Source of the DNA: a bacterium
GTDB taxonomy: Bacteria > CG03
DNA: 5,020 nucleotides
NCBI GenBank assembly: GCA_013791675.1
Contig: VMTI01000195.1
Location: 1 to 5,020 of the forward strand
Reading direction: 5' to 3'
Part shown: positions 1 through 5,020 of the stretch, in pieces
Numbering within the stretch: position 1 is the first letter of the stretch
Layout of the letters: each line of letters opens with the position of its first letter
The notes under the pieces: model-generated
Database searches by the model: none
Told to the model about the DNA's origin: nothing
Seen by the model: the letters and a program-made list of their open reading frames with translations, nothing else
Translations under genes and position numbers: made by a program

Positions 1-189
1 AAGCGCGGCCAGGCCTACCCAGACACTGATCCATATTCCCAAACCGCCCCACAGAGGGACAAGGCGGGTGTGGATTTTCCTGCTTGAAGGCTTGTCGTAA
101 ATACGTTTTTTTTCGGCAAAATTTATAAACGCCGGCTCAAAAATAAGGAGGAGCAGCAGGGGAATGAAAAATGCCGCCAAATAAATCAT
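1..189 (-). CDS. WecA/TagO-type undecaprenyl-phosphate sugar-1-phosphate transferase, N-terminal part
   Basis: Only the first 63 codons are in the window; the gene continues past the left edge. The family transfers a sugar-1-phosphate (often GlcNAc-1-P) from a UDP-sugar to undecaprenyl phosphate in the inner membrane, the first step of making surface glycans such as O-antigen, teichoic acid or enterobacterial common antigen. Residues 1-18 form a first hydrophobic helix (AAFFIPLLLLLIF). It is followed by the family's cytoplasmic signature at about residues 32-50: D32-K-P, then RKIH (37-40), then PLWGG (45-49). This pattern fits the WecA/TagO branch better than MraY, which normally has a different GG motif here. 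The start ATG (189-187) overlaps the TGA of the phosphatase gene as ATGA, with GGGGA six bases upstream as a likely ribosome site. The substrate cannot be told from this fragment. The family call is fairly sure; the specific enzyme is not. Confidence 0.8.
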   Translation of the reverse strand, partial: MIYLAAFFIPLLLLLIFEPAFINFAEKKRIYDKPSSRKIHTRLVPLWGGLGIWISVWVGLAAL

Positions 190-617
190 GTCCCGTCCCC
201 ATTTATTATTTTAACAACTAACGCGTTTATTATATCAAAAGTTTTTTGGTAAAATTCTTTATCCAAACCTATGGGGTCGGTTATTTCCCCTGATTCTCCC
301 GCGTATTCGGTCAGCAGAAAAACCTTATCCGCCGCGAAAGGGAATCTTTCTTTTATATGTTCCGCGTGGCGGTTTTCCATACATAAAACGACGCTGAATT
401 CATCCAGAATTTGTTTTGTCACCTGCGTTGAAACATGATTTTTATACGGGATGCCGTTTTCATCCAGAATTTCCGCGAGCCCCCCGAATATGCGATAAGA
501 AGGATTCGCCGAAATCCCCGCTGAAAACGCTTTTAACTCCGGAGCTTTTTTTTTAAAAATACCTTCCGCCATAACCGAACGGCATGTGTTTCCCGTGCAC
601 ACAAACAAAATTGACAC
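186..617 (-). CDS. Low-molecular-weight protein phosphatase, YwlE-like (possible protein-arginine phosphatase)
   Basis: This is a complete 143-residue cytoplasmic phosphatase of the low-molecular-weight tyrosine phosphatase fold, of normal length. The P-loop CTGNTCRS spans residues 7-14, with nucleophile C7 and phosphate-binding R13 (C-X5-R). The general acid is D114 in the DP loop (TDPIG, 113-117). Thr11 in the P-loop is the residue that, in Bacillus YwlE, favours phospho-arginine over phospho-tyrosine; classical tyrosine enzymes usually have Ile there. That makes arginine phosphatase activity possible but not shown, since many uncharacterised members share Thr. The Pro that normally follows CRS is Val15. 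The start is GTG at 617-615, overlapping the TAG of the upstream sua5-like gene by one base (TAGTG), with GGGAG just upstream; starting here places the P-loop at its usual distance from the N-terminus. A run of nine A on the coding strand (plus positions 546-554) encodes K22-K24. The association with a Sua5-family gene matches ywlC/ywlE in Bacillus. Confidence 0.9.
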   Translation of the reverse strand: MSILFVCTGNTCRSVMAEGIFKKKAPELKAFSAGISANPSYRIFGGLAEILDENGIPYKNHVSTQVTKQILDEFSVVLCMENRHAEHIKERFPFAADKVFLLTEYAGESGEITDPIGLDKEFYQKTFDIINALVVKIINGDGT

Positions 618-1267
618 TACTCCCGCTCTCGTATAATTTCTATCTCTCCGCCGGTGAGATCTAAAATGGACGACGGAATTCCGCTAAGAGGCTTATTTTC
701 TTTTACAACTATATCCGCGCCTTTAAGCAGTTCAGGGTCAATGGCGCTAAACGTCCCCGCCGGTTTCTTCCCAGACATGTTGGCGGATGTGACGGCCATG
801 GGCCCCACAGCGCTCAGAAGTTTAAGAGCGAATTTGTGATTCGGTACCCGCAAAGCCATTGTTCCGGCTCTTGAGGCAAGCACAAAGGTGACGGGGCCCG
901 GCCAGTATTCTTTCATCAGCATACGCACACGCTGGCTCACTCTGCCGACAAGATGAGAAGATTCCCGCCATGACGATATAAGCAGCCCTATTTCTTTTTT
1001 TGCCGGCCGTTTTTTCAGGCGATAAATTTTCTCAATACTGCCTTTGAATTTTATAGACGCGCCGATGCCATAAACCGTATCTGTCGGGAAAATTACTATT
1101 CCCCCGGATTTTACAATATCAACTATTCTGTCAAACTGTCCTCCGGACATAGCATTGTCCGCGCTTATTACATCGCACTTACTAGATGAAGCTCCGGGGA
1201 GATCAGACTTTTTCACCTTTCCGTCCACGCACTTAATGTTTTTTGTTTTTTGAACTATTTTTTTCAT
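617..1267 (-). CDS. TsaC/Sua5-family threonylcarbamoyl-AMP synthase (t6A37 tRNA modification)
   Basis: The predicted product is a 216-residue YrdC-domain protein. The family makes threonylcarbamoyl-AMP from threonine, bicarbonate and ATP, the first step of the t6A modification at position 37 of ANN-decoding tRNAs. Visible motifs are PTDTVYGIG (61-69), KKRP (85-88), WPGPVT (122-127), RVP (140-142), TSANMSG (160-166) and PSSILDL (198-204). The protein ends soon after the YrdC domain, so it is the short TsaC form without the C-terminal Sua5 domain. The chosen start is ATG 1267-1265, an ATGA overlap with the argJ stop and preceded by GGGG; the frame is open to an ATG at 1330, but that would overlap argJ by 67 bases. 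About 43 residues rich in Lys and Ser precede the domain, more than is usual, and a start at Met40 (ATG 1150-1148) would remove most of them but lacks a clear ribosome site. After KRP the usual KPL-like sequence reads KKEIGLL (90-96). Confidence 0.9.
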   Translation of the reverse strand: MKKIVQKTKNIKCVDGKVKKSDLPGASSSKCDVISADNAMSGGQFDRIVDIVKSGGIVIFPTDTVYGIGASIKFKGSIEKIYRLKKRPAKKEIGLLISSWRESSHLVGRVSQRVRMLMKEYWPGPVTFVLASRAGTMALRVPNHKFALKLLSAVGPMAVTSANMSGKKPAGTFSAIDPELLKGADIVVKENKPLSGIPSSILDLTGGEIEIIRERE

Positions 1268-2409
1268 GACAGGTACCCCGCATTTATCCTTATATAATCT
1301 TCGCTGAAATCTGTCGTCGAAAAAACGCATTCGGAACGACCAACCGAAAGATCAACCTTAAAAGAAACTTCTTTTTTACGGAGAAGTTCGCGCAGAGCCT
1401 TTTCGTCAAAACGCACAGGCGCTCCTCTGTAAACAAGCACTCCGCATATATAAACAGACACCTTTTTCTGATTCATTGAAACGCCTGACGCTCCTGTACG
1501 GGAAAGTATTCTGCCCCAGTTGGGGCTTTCTCCGTTAAAAGCTGTTTTTATGAGCGGCGATGCGGCAAGAAAATCCGCAAGATGATGCGCTTCGGAAGCG
1601 CTGTTGGCGGAGGCTACAGTAATCTCTATGACTTTTGTTCTGCCTTCGCCGTCGTCTATTATCATAGCCGCTATATCGTTACAGACATTTGTAAGGTCCT
1701 TTTTGAATTTTGTCTCGGAAACCGTTTTTTTCATGGATGACAAAAGAAAAACAGAATCATTTGTGGACATTTCACCGTCCACCGACATTCTGTTAAAAAC
1801 CCCGGCGGCTTCTCTGAAAATTTTTTTCATACGCGGATAGGAAGACACCCGCGCGTCGGTGAGAATGAAACAGAGAAAAGTGGCCATATCGGGATTTATC
1901 ATCCCGGAGCCCTTCGCGCACGCCCAGAAATTTCCGTGAGAAGATATTTTTCTGTAGGTGTCAGTGGTCATAACACTGTCGGCAAAATCTTCCGGCTCCA
2001 CAGGTTTTTCCGCAAAGGTTTTTTCTACGGACACTATTCCTTTTTTTATTTTCGCCATCGGAAGAAAAGCGCCTATAACCCCGGTGGAGGCCACAAGAAC
2101 TTCATCGGCCTTCACGCCGAAACGTCCGGCGGCAAAAGCGCAAGTTTCAGTCGCGTCGCGAAAGCCCCTTGCGCCCGTCGCGGCATTCGCGAATTTTGAA
2201 TTAGCCACAAGCACACGGCCGTCGGGAAGATGCTTCCGGCTTATTAAAACCGGCGCTGCCGCGAAACGGTTTTTCGTAAAAACCGCCGCCGCCTTGAAAC
2301 CTCCGGGGCAGAAAATCACTCCGATATCCTTCCCCGATTTTTTCATGCCGGATGCCGCCCCGCCTATAAGAAAACCTTCAGGGAAATATGTTTTTTTATT
2401 TTTTTTCAT
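1264..2409 (-). CDS. argJ: ArgJ, glutamate N-acetyltransferase / ornithine acetyltransferase
   Basis: ArgJ moves the acetyl group from N-acetylornithine to glutamate, recycling it in arginine biosynthesis; some members also make N-acetylglutamate from acetyl-CoA, and the sequence does not decide which type this is. The 381-residue length is normal. The precursor cuts itself before the nucleophilic Thr: here KGSGMINPDMAT places the cut between A176 and T177, with active-site K166 eleven residues before it. Other motifs are STGVIG with the oxyanion pair T109-G110, VDGEMSTNDS (210-219), DGEGRTK (253-259), SPNWGRI (295-301) and the C-terminal YIRINAGYLS (372-381). Several are altered: NSGNANACTG of the family reads NSKFANAATG (70-79), GEGATK reads GEGRTK, and the final Thr is Ser381. 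The ATG (2409-2407) lies two bases after the argC stop and is followed by A8, T, A7, giving a Lys-rich N-terminus. The stop overlaps the next start as ATGA. Catalytic residues are intact, so it is probably active. Confidence 0.95.
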   Translation of the reverse strand: MKKNKKTYFPEGFLIGGAASGMKKSGKDIGVIFCPGGFKAAAVFTKNRFAAAPVLISRKHLPDGRVLVANSKFANAATGARGFRDATETCAFAAGRFGVKADEVLVASTGVIGAFLPMAKIKKGIVSVEKTFAEKPVEPEDFADSVMTTDTYRKISSHGNFWACAKGSGMINPDMATFLCFILTDARVSSYPRMKKIFREAAGVFNRMSVDGEMSTNDSVFLLSSMKKTVSETKFKKDLTNVCNDIAAMIIDDGEGRTKVIEITVASANSASEAHHLADFLAASPLIKTAFNGESPNWGRILSRTGASGVSMNQKKVSVYICGVLVYRGAPVRFDEKALRELLRKKEVSFKVDLSVGRSECVFSTTDFSEDYIRINAGYLS

Positions 2410-2411
2410 CT

Positions 2412-3419
2412 TCAGAGCCCTGCCGCCTCGTCAATTCCAAAGGCTATATTCATATTCTGAACCGCTTGTCCCGAAGCGCCCTTCACCAGATTATCGATCG
2501 CCGAAGTGACCACAAGCATCCCCGCCCGGGAATCAACGGCAATGCCTATGCGAATGTTATTTGTGCCAGTCACCTCACGCGTTTCGGGCTGCACTCCGGA
2601 AGAAAGAACTTTAACGAATTTTTCTCCTTTATAAAATTTTCTGTATACGCCAATAACTGTTTCAGCGCTGAGAATCGTTTTCATCCTCATATAAGCTGTG
2701 ACGAGCATTCCTCTATCCTGAGGAATAAGATGCGGCACAAAAGTCAGCACCGGTGTTTTCCCCGAAAGCAGCAGAATTTCCTCTTCTATTTCGCTCTGGT
2801 GCCGATGGCAGGCGACTTTATACGCGCGGGTGGATGCGTTGGCGTTGTAATAAAGATATTCCTTCGCGAGTTTTTTTCCCGCTCCCGAAATTCCGCTTTT
2901 GGCGTCAATTATTATACCTTTCTCATCGGCGATGCCTTCTTTTAAAGCCGGCAAAACAGCCGTCAAGGACGCCGTGGGATAGCAGCCGGGATTCGCTATT
3001 AGGCGGGCTCCCTTTATTTTTTCTCTGTTAAACTCGCACAAACCGTAAACAGCTTTGGAAAGCAGTCCGGGCGAAGGATGAACGGCATCGTAGGTTTTTC
3101 TGTAAACACCCGCGTTTTTAAGCCTGAAATCCGCGCTTAAATCTATGACAGTTTTTCCTTTTTCATAAAATTTTACAGCGGTCGGCGCCGCCTCGGTGTG
3201 CGGCAGGCAGAGAAAAACCGCGTCGGTGTCGTTTATGACCGATAGGCTTACTTTCTCAGTGAGAAGATCGCAGCGCACAGATGGATGTATATCGGATATT
3301 CCAACGCCCGAGGTGCGCGAAAGAAGATGTTTCACGGAAACTTGCGGATGCCGTAAAAGTATTTTGAGGAGCTCTTCCCCCGTGAAACCCGTGACGCCGG
3401 CTATTGAAACCCTTATCAT
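2412..3419 (-). CDS. argC: ArgC, N-acetyl-gamma-glutamyl-phosphate reductase
   Basis: ArgC is the NADPH-dependent cytoplasmic reductase that turns N-acetylglutamyl phosphate into its semialdehyde, the third step of arginine biosynthesis. The 335-residue length is typical. The N-terminal Rossmann nucleotide-binding motif is GVTGFTGEELLKILLRHP (8-25). Next come the conserved segment LPHTEA (72-77) and IDLSADFR (92-99). The catalytic Cys is C146 in NPGCYPT (143-149), SGISGAGK lies at 175-182, and the HRH motif at 205-207 is followed by E210, supplying the active-site His. HLIPQDRGM is at 230-238 and GASGQAVQNMNI at 314-325, near the end. The start ATG (3419-3417) overlaps the stop of the Yip1-like gene as ATGA and no good ribosome site precedes it, so translation probably depends on coupling. 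It is followed two bases later by argJ, the usual argCJ order; argB, argD and argF are not in the window. Confidence 0.96.
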   Translation of the reverse strand: MIRVSIAGVTGFTGEELLKILLRHPQVSVKHLLSRTSGVGISDIHPSVRCDLLTEKVSLSVINDTDAVFLCLPHTEAAPTAVKFYEKGKTVIDLSADFRLKNAGVYRKTYDAVHPSPGLLSKAVYGLCEFNREKIKGARLIANPGCYPTASLTAVLPALKEGIADEKGIIIDAKSGISGAGKKLAKEYLYYNANASTRAYKVACHRHQSEIEEEILLLSGKTPVLTFVPHLIPQDRGMLVTAYMRMKTILSAETVIGVYRKFYKGEKFVKVLSSGVQPETREVTGTNNIRIGIAVDSRAGMLVVTSAIDNLVKGASGQAVQNMNIAFGIDEAAGL

Positions 3420-3943
3420 AGCAGTAACATGACAGCGCGCAGAAAAAGCGCAGAAGCCGTTAGGATGACCCCTATAAGTAAAGGAGCGGCGAATGCCGAG
3501 AATGCGCCGGCAGAGGAAAGCCTGTAATTAAACATGAGCGCCTTAATTTTCAGAACAAAACTCCAGACGTAAATCATAACGGCCATAATTGGAAAAGCCG
3601 CGCCGAAAGAACTGAAAAGAGAACCGGCAAGTATTTTGGCGGGCGGCAGAAAAAGAAAAGGAAGTTCCGCAAAAGGCAGAAGGCGGAAAAAATCCGTGAC
3701 CGAACCGCGCCCTCCCGCTGAATGCGCGAAAAAATGAAGAATCGCCGCCGTTGCGATCCACTCTAAAAACAAAACCGGAGCGACCAAAACAAAATCAGCC
3801 CCTGAAAAGCCGAAAGACACGCTCTGGGCAAACCGGCAAAAAATAAAAAAAATGGCCGAAGCTGAAAGTGAATAACGGCAGTCCTCTACCTCCCATGAAA
3901 TTCCGGGAGAAAACATCAGTGAATAAAAACTCCCCGCCGTCAT
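3416..3943 (-). CDS. Integral membrane protein, Yip1-domain-like
   Basis: This predicted 175-residue protein is strongly hydrophobic, with about five membrane segments (roughly residues 26-45, 49-72, 88-110, 112-132 and 148-174). Its overall pattern recalls the Yip1 family: a short FSPGISWE segment near the N-terminus (11-18; Yip1 proteins often have a 'P...W' here), the GG in HSAGGRGS (74-81) after the second helix, then a Pro-rich PFAELPFLFLPP (90-101), and a Trp/Lys-rich segment before the last helix. This is resemblance by eye, not a profile match. No catalytic motif is seen and no function can be given. The ATG (3943-3941) overlaps the sppA stop as ATGA but the preceding sequence is A/T-rich with no ribosome site; Met10 (ATG 3916-3914) has GGGGAG thirteen bases upstream and is a possible alternative. 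Its stop overlaps the argC start, so it is in the same transcript. It may serve the membrane or envelope together with SppA, but that is inference. Confidence 0.6.
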   Translation of the reverse strand: MTAGSFYSLMFSPGISWEVEDCRYSLSASAIFFIFCRFAQSVSFGFSGADFVLVAPVLFLEWIATAAILHFFAHSAGGRGSVTDFFRLLPFAELPFLFLPPAKILAGSLFSSFGAAFPIMAVMIYVWSFVLKIKALMFNYRLSSAGAFSAFAAPLLIGVILTASALFLRAVMLLL

Positions 3944-4866
3944 AAAATTAATTTTTTCAAGAATGTATCCAGCGGAAACATTGAGCTCTGCGGCACTTCC
4001 GGCACAATTCCGAAAAACCTTTCCAGCGTCGTCCCTGATTCAATTATTCTTGCGGGGCCTTTTATTTTAGCAAGCTCTTTGGCTTCCTCAATGGCGGCAT
4101 TAATGTTCCCTGTGCGGTCGGCAAGGCCGTTTTTTATGGCCTGATCTCCCGTGAAAACCTGCCCCTGCGCCATGCCCCTAAGTTTCTCCATGGGGATATT
4201 TCTCCCTTTTGACACAGCCTCCAGAAACTGGCCGTACGCGCCATCTATCACGCCCTGCAGCAGAATTCTCTCATCTTCCGTCATTTCCCTGTAATAAGCC
4301 CCCATATCCTTATATTTTCCGCTTTTAACAATGTCGGGCTTTATGCCTATTTTTTTCAGCAGCTCTTCCCAGTTGGAAGACCCCATAATGACGCCTATGG
4401 AACCAGTAATTGTTCCGGGGTTGAGATATATAACATCACATGCGGAAGCGATATAATAACCGCCGGAAGCCGCGACATCTCCCAGGGACGCGACAACGGG
4501 AATCCCATCTGCCCTGTATTTTGCTATCTCCTCCACAATTTCCTGACAGGCGCCTATCGTGCCGCCGGGAGAATTTATCCTTATAACGAGGGCTTTCACT
4601 TTTTCTTTCCTGAGAGATGACAACTGCTCAACCCATCTGTCGCTTCCGCGTAGGCCGAAAACATTCCCGCTGCCGGGAGAAACTACGGATATCATCCCGT
4701 ATATCTTCACCAGCCCTATTTTATCCTTAAGAGCGAAACTTGAACCGTCGTTACGGCTCCGTCGGGCGCTAAAAATTGCCGCGCCGGCGCTGAAAAGCAG
4801 TAAAAAAAGAAAAATATAACTTATAACTCTTTCGCCGGTGTTAATGGGATGTATTTCAGTTGCCAT
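3940..4866 (-). CDS. sppA: SppA, signal peptide peptidase (short, single-domain type)
   Basis: SppA is a membrane-anchored serine protease of the ClpP/crotonase fold (family S49) that degrades leftover signal peptides. The 308-residue length matches the short, Bacillus-like form rather than the doubled E. coli form. One N-terminal membrane anchor lies at about residues 13-33; the catalytic domain follows, outside the cytoplasm by family analogy. RINSPGG (96-102) is the conserved strand before the active site. The nucleophile is S134 in GDVAASGGYYIA (129-140), and GTITGSIGVI (151-160) follows. The general base is K186 in KSGKYKD (181-187), 52 residues after the Ser, the same spacing as I recall for Ser147/Lys199 of Bacillus SppA. 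GQVFTGDQAIKNGLAD (235-250) closes the domain. ATG 4866-4864 is the first start and gives a normal anchor; no Shine-Dalgarno sequence precedes it and the predicted promoter is very near. It is the first gene of the cluster and its stop overlaps the next start as ATGA. Confidence 0.93.
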   Translation of the reverse strand: MATEIHPINTGERVISYIFLFLLLFSAGAAIFSARRSRNDGSSFALKDKIGLVKIYGMISVVSPGSGNVFGLRGSDRWVEQLSSLRKEKVKALVIRINSPGGTIGACQEIVEEIAKYRADGIPVVASLGDVAASGGYYIASACDVIYLNPGTITGSIGVIMGSSNWEELLKKIGIKPDIVKSGKYKDMGAYYREMTEDERILLQGVIDGAYGQFLEAVSKGRNIPMEKLRGMAQGQVFTGDQAIKNGLADRTGNINAAIEEAKELAKIKGPARIIESGTTLERFFGIVPEVPQSSMFPLDTFLKKLIL

Positions 4867-4878
4867 AATATATGCGCT

Positions 4879-4907
4879 ATTTTACGAAACTATTTTACTT
4901 TTTGCAA
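4879..4907 (-). promoter_or_regulatory. Sigma70-like promoter of the sppA cluster
   Basis: On the minus strand TTGCAA (4907-4902) and TAAAAT (4884-4879) are separated by exactly 17 bases, in AT-rich DNA. This is a close fit to a housekeeping promoter. Transcription would start near 4873-4871, only about five to seven bases before the sppA ATG at 4866, so the message would be nearly leaderless. That agrees with the lack of a ribosome site. No other promoter of comparable quality was found for this gene, and because all downstream genes abut, it may drive the whole cluster. Confidence 0.55.
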
Positions 4908-4923
4908 GTTATTTGTTAATAAT
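4894..4923 (+). promoter_or_regulatory. Possible promoter of the tRNA-Leu gene
   Basis: TTTACT (4894-4899) and AATAAT (4918-4923) lie 18 bases apart on the plus strand. Initiation would fall near 4930, leaving a leader of about 50 bases before the mature tRNA 5' end. The -35 match is modest and the area is AT-rich, so chance is a real possibility. It would overlap the sppA promoter on the other strand. Confidence 0.25.
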
Positions 4924-4929
4924 CCTCTT

Positions 4930-4949
4930 AATGGGGACGGTCCCTGATT
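4930..4949. repeat. Short palindrome AATGGGGACGGTCCCTGATT
   Basis: GGGAC (4934-4938) and GTCCC (4940-4944) are perfect inverted arms around one G. AAT (4930-4932) and ATT (4947-4949) extend the pairing, giving an imperfect hairpin with a CGG loop and one bulged base. It lies between the divergent sppA and tRNA-Leu genes. It may be a protein-binding palindrome, a weak hairpin in a leader, or a relic of a REP-like repeat; the sequence alone does not decide. There is no T-run after it, so it is not a typical terminator. Confidence 0.5.
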
Positions 4950-4980
4950 GTTGCAATAGTAACCGCCCTTATATTGATTG

Positions 4981-5020
4981 GCCGGAGTGGTGAAACTGGC
5001 AGACACGCATGGCTTAGAAC
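4981..5020 (+). tRNA. tRNA-Leu (anticodon UAG), 5' part only
   Basis: The first 40 bases of a class II tRNA are present and the gene runs off the right edge. The acceptor strand is GCCGGAG (4981-4987), followed by TG and a D-arm with stem GTG/CAC enclosing AAACTGGCAGA, a typical tRNA-Leu D-loop. After G5007 the anticodon stem begins CATGG (5008-5012), and the seven-base loop is CTTAGAA (5013-5019), placing the anticodon TAG at 5015-5017, which reads CUN leucine codons. The last base, C5020, can pair with the G closing the stem. The variable arm, T-arm and 3' end are outside the window. Confidence 0.93.

Noticed and set aside
617..1330. Upstream ATG at 1330 as start of the Sua5-family gene
   Set aside because: It would overlap argJ by 67 bases and add 21 residues with no family likeness. 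ATG 1267 forms the ATGA junction seen throughout this cluster.
1958..2509. Plus-strand open frame of 183 codons (with others at 2388-2945, 1936-2199, 3196-3432 and 4559-4819)
   Set aside because: They lie antisense to argJ, argC or sppA, which have full family motifs. Their predicted proteins show no recognisable domain and have no ribosome site I can defend.
3543..3761. Minus-strand open frame of 72 codons
   Set aside because: It is a different frame inside the Yip1-like gene, with no motif and no separate start signal.
4930..4949. Rho-independent terminator
   Set aside because: The stem is short with a three-base loop and no T-run follows on either strand, and it lies upstream of both divergent genes.
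4948..4975. TTGTTG-16-TATATT as the tRNA-Leu promoter
   Set aside because: Transcription would begin at about 4982, inside the mature tRNA, so it cannot supply the 5' end at 4981.
5014..5020. tRNA-Ser reading with an AGA anticodon
   Set aside because: That would require loop TTAGAAC and breaks the class II spacing after the D-stem. The CATGG stem with loop CTTAGAA gives UAG and fits a leucine D-arm.
1..5020. CRISPR array, insertion sequence, phage or toxin-antitoxin genes
   Set aside because: No regular spaced repeats, transposase-like proteins or terminal inverted repeats around genes were found. Nearly all the sequence is accounted for by housekeeping-type genes.

Overview
The window is one tightly packed minus-strand gene cluster plus the first 40 bases of a plus-strand tRNA gene at the right edge. 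Reading leftwards, in the direction of transcription, the order is: sppA-type signal peptide peptidase, a Yip1-like membrane protein, argC, argJ, a TsaC/Sua5-family tRNA threonylcarbamoyladenylate synthase, a YwlE-type low-molecular-weight phosphatase, and the N-terminal 63 codons of a WecA/TagO-type polyprenyl-phosphate sugar-1-phosphate transferase that runs off the left edge. The only intergenic stretch is about 114 bases between sppA and a tRNA-Leu(UAG) gene transcribed the other way.

The genes are almost fused end to end. Four junctions are ATGA stop/start overlaps (sppA/Yip1-like, Yip1-like/argC, argJ/sua5, ywlE/wecA). One is a TAGTG overlap (sua5/ywlE), and argC/argJ are separated by two bases. 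This implies a single transcript with translational coupling. A good sigma70-like promoter (TTGCAA, 17 bases, TAAAAT) lies directly upstream of sppA and could drive the whole cluster.

The functions are mixed. ArgC and ArgJ are the reductase and ornithine acetyltransferase steps of arginine biosynthesis. The Sua5-family protein acts in t6A modification of tRNA. The YwlE-type protein removes phosphate from proteins. SppA degrades signal peptides in the membrane, and WecA/TagO starts cell-surface glycan synthesis. Sua5 next to a YwlE-type phosphatase is a known neighbourhood (ywlC/ywlE in Bacillus), and in Firmicutes a wecA/tagO-type gene can lie near it. The attachment to arg genes and sppA is less familiar to me.

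The host is a bacterium: the tRNA, SppA, ArgJ and WecA types are all bacterial. GC content is moderate and the genes are A-rich at their starts. I cannot place it in a phylum from this sequence; the compact mixed operon and divergent motifs would suit a poorly sampled lineage, but that is inference. I see no mobile gene, CRISPR array or defence system, and no clearly new biological system. The best leads are a nearly leaderless sppA promoter, a small GGGGAC palindrome in the intergenic region with a partial second copy at the ywlE/wecA junction, and altered conserved motifs in ArgJ.
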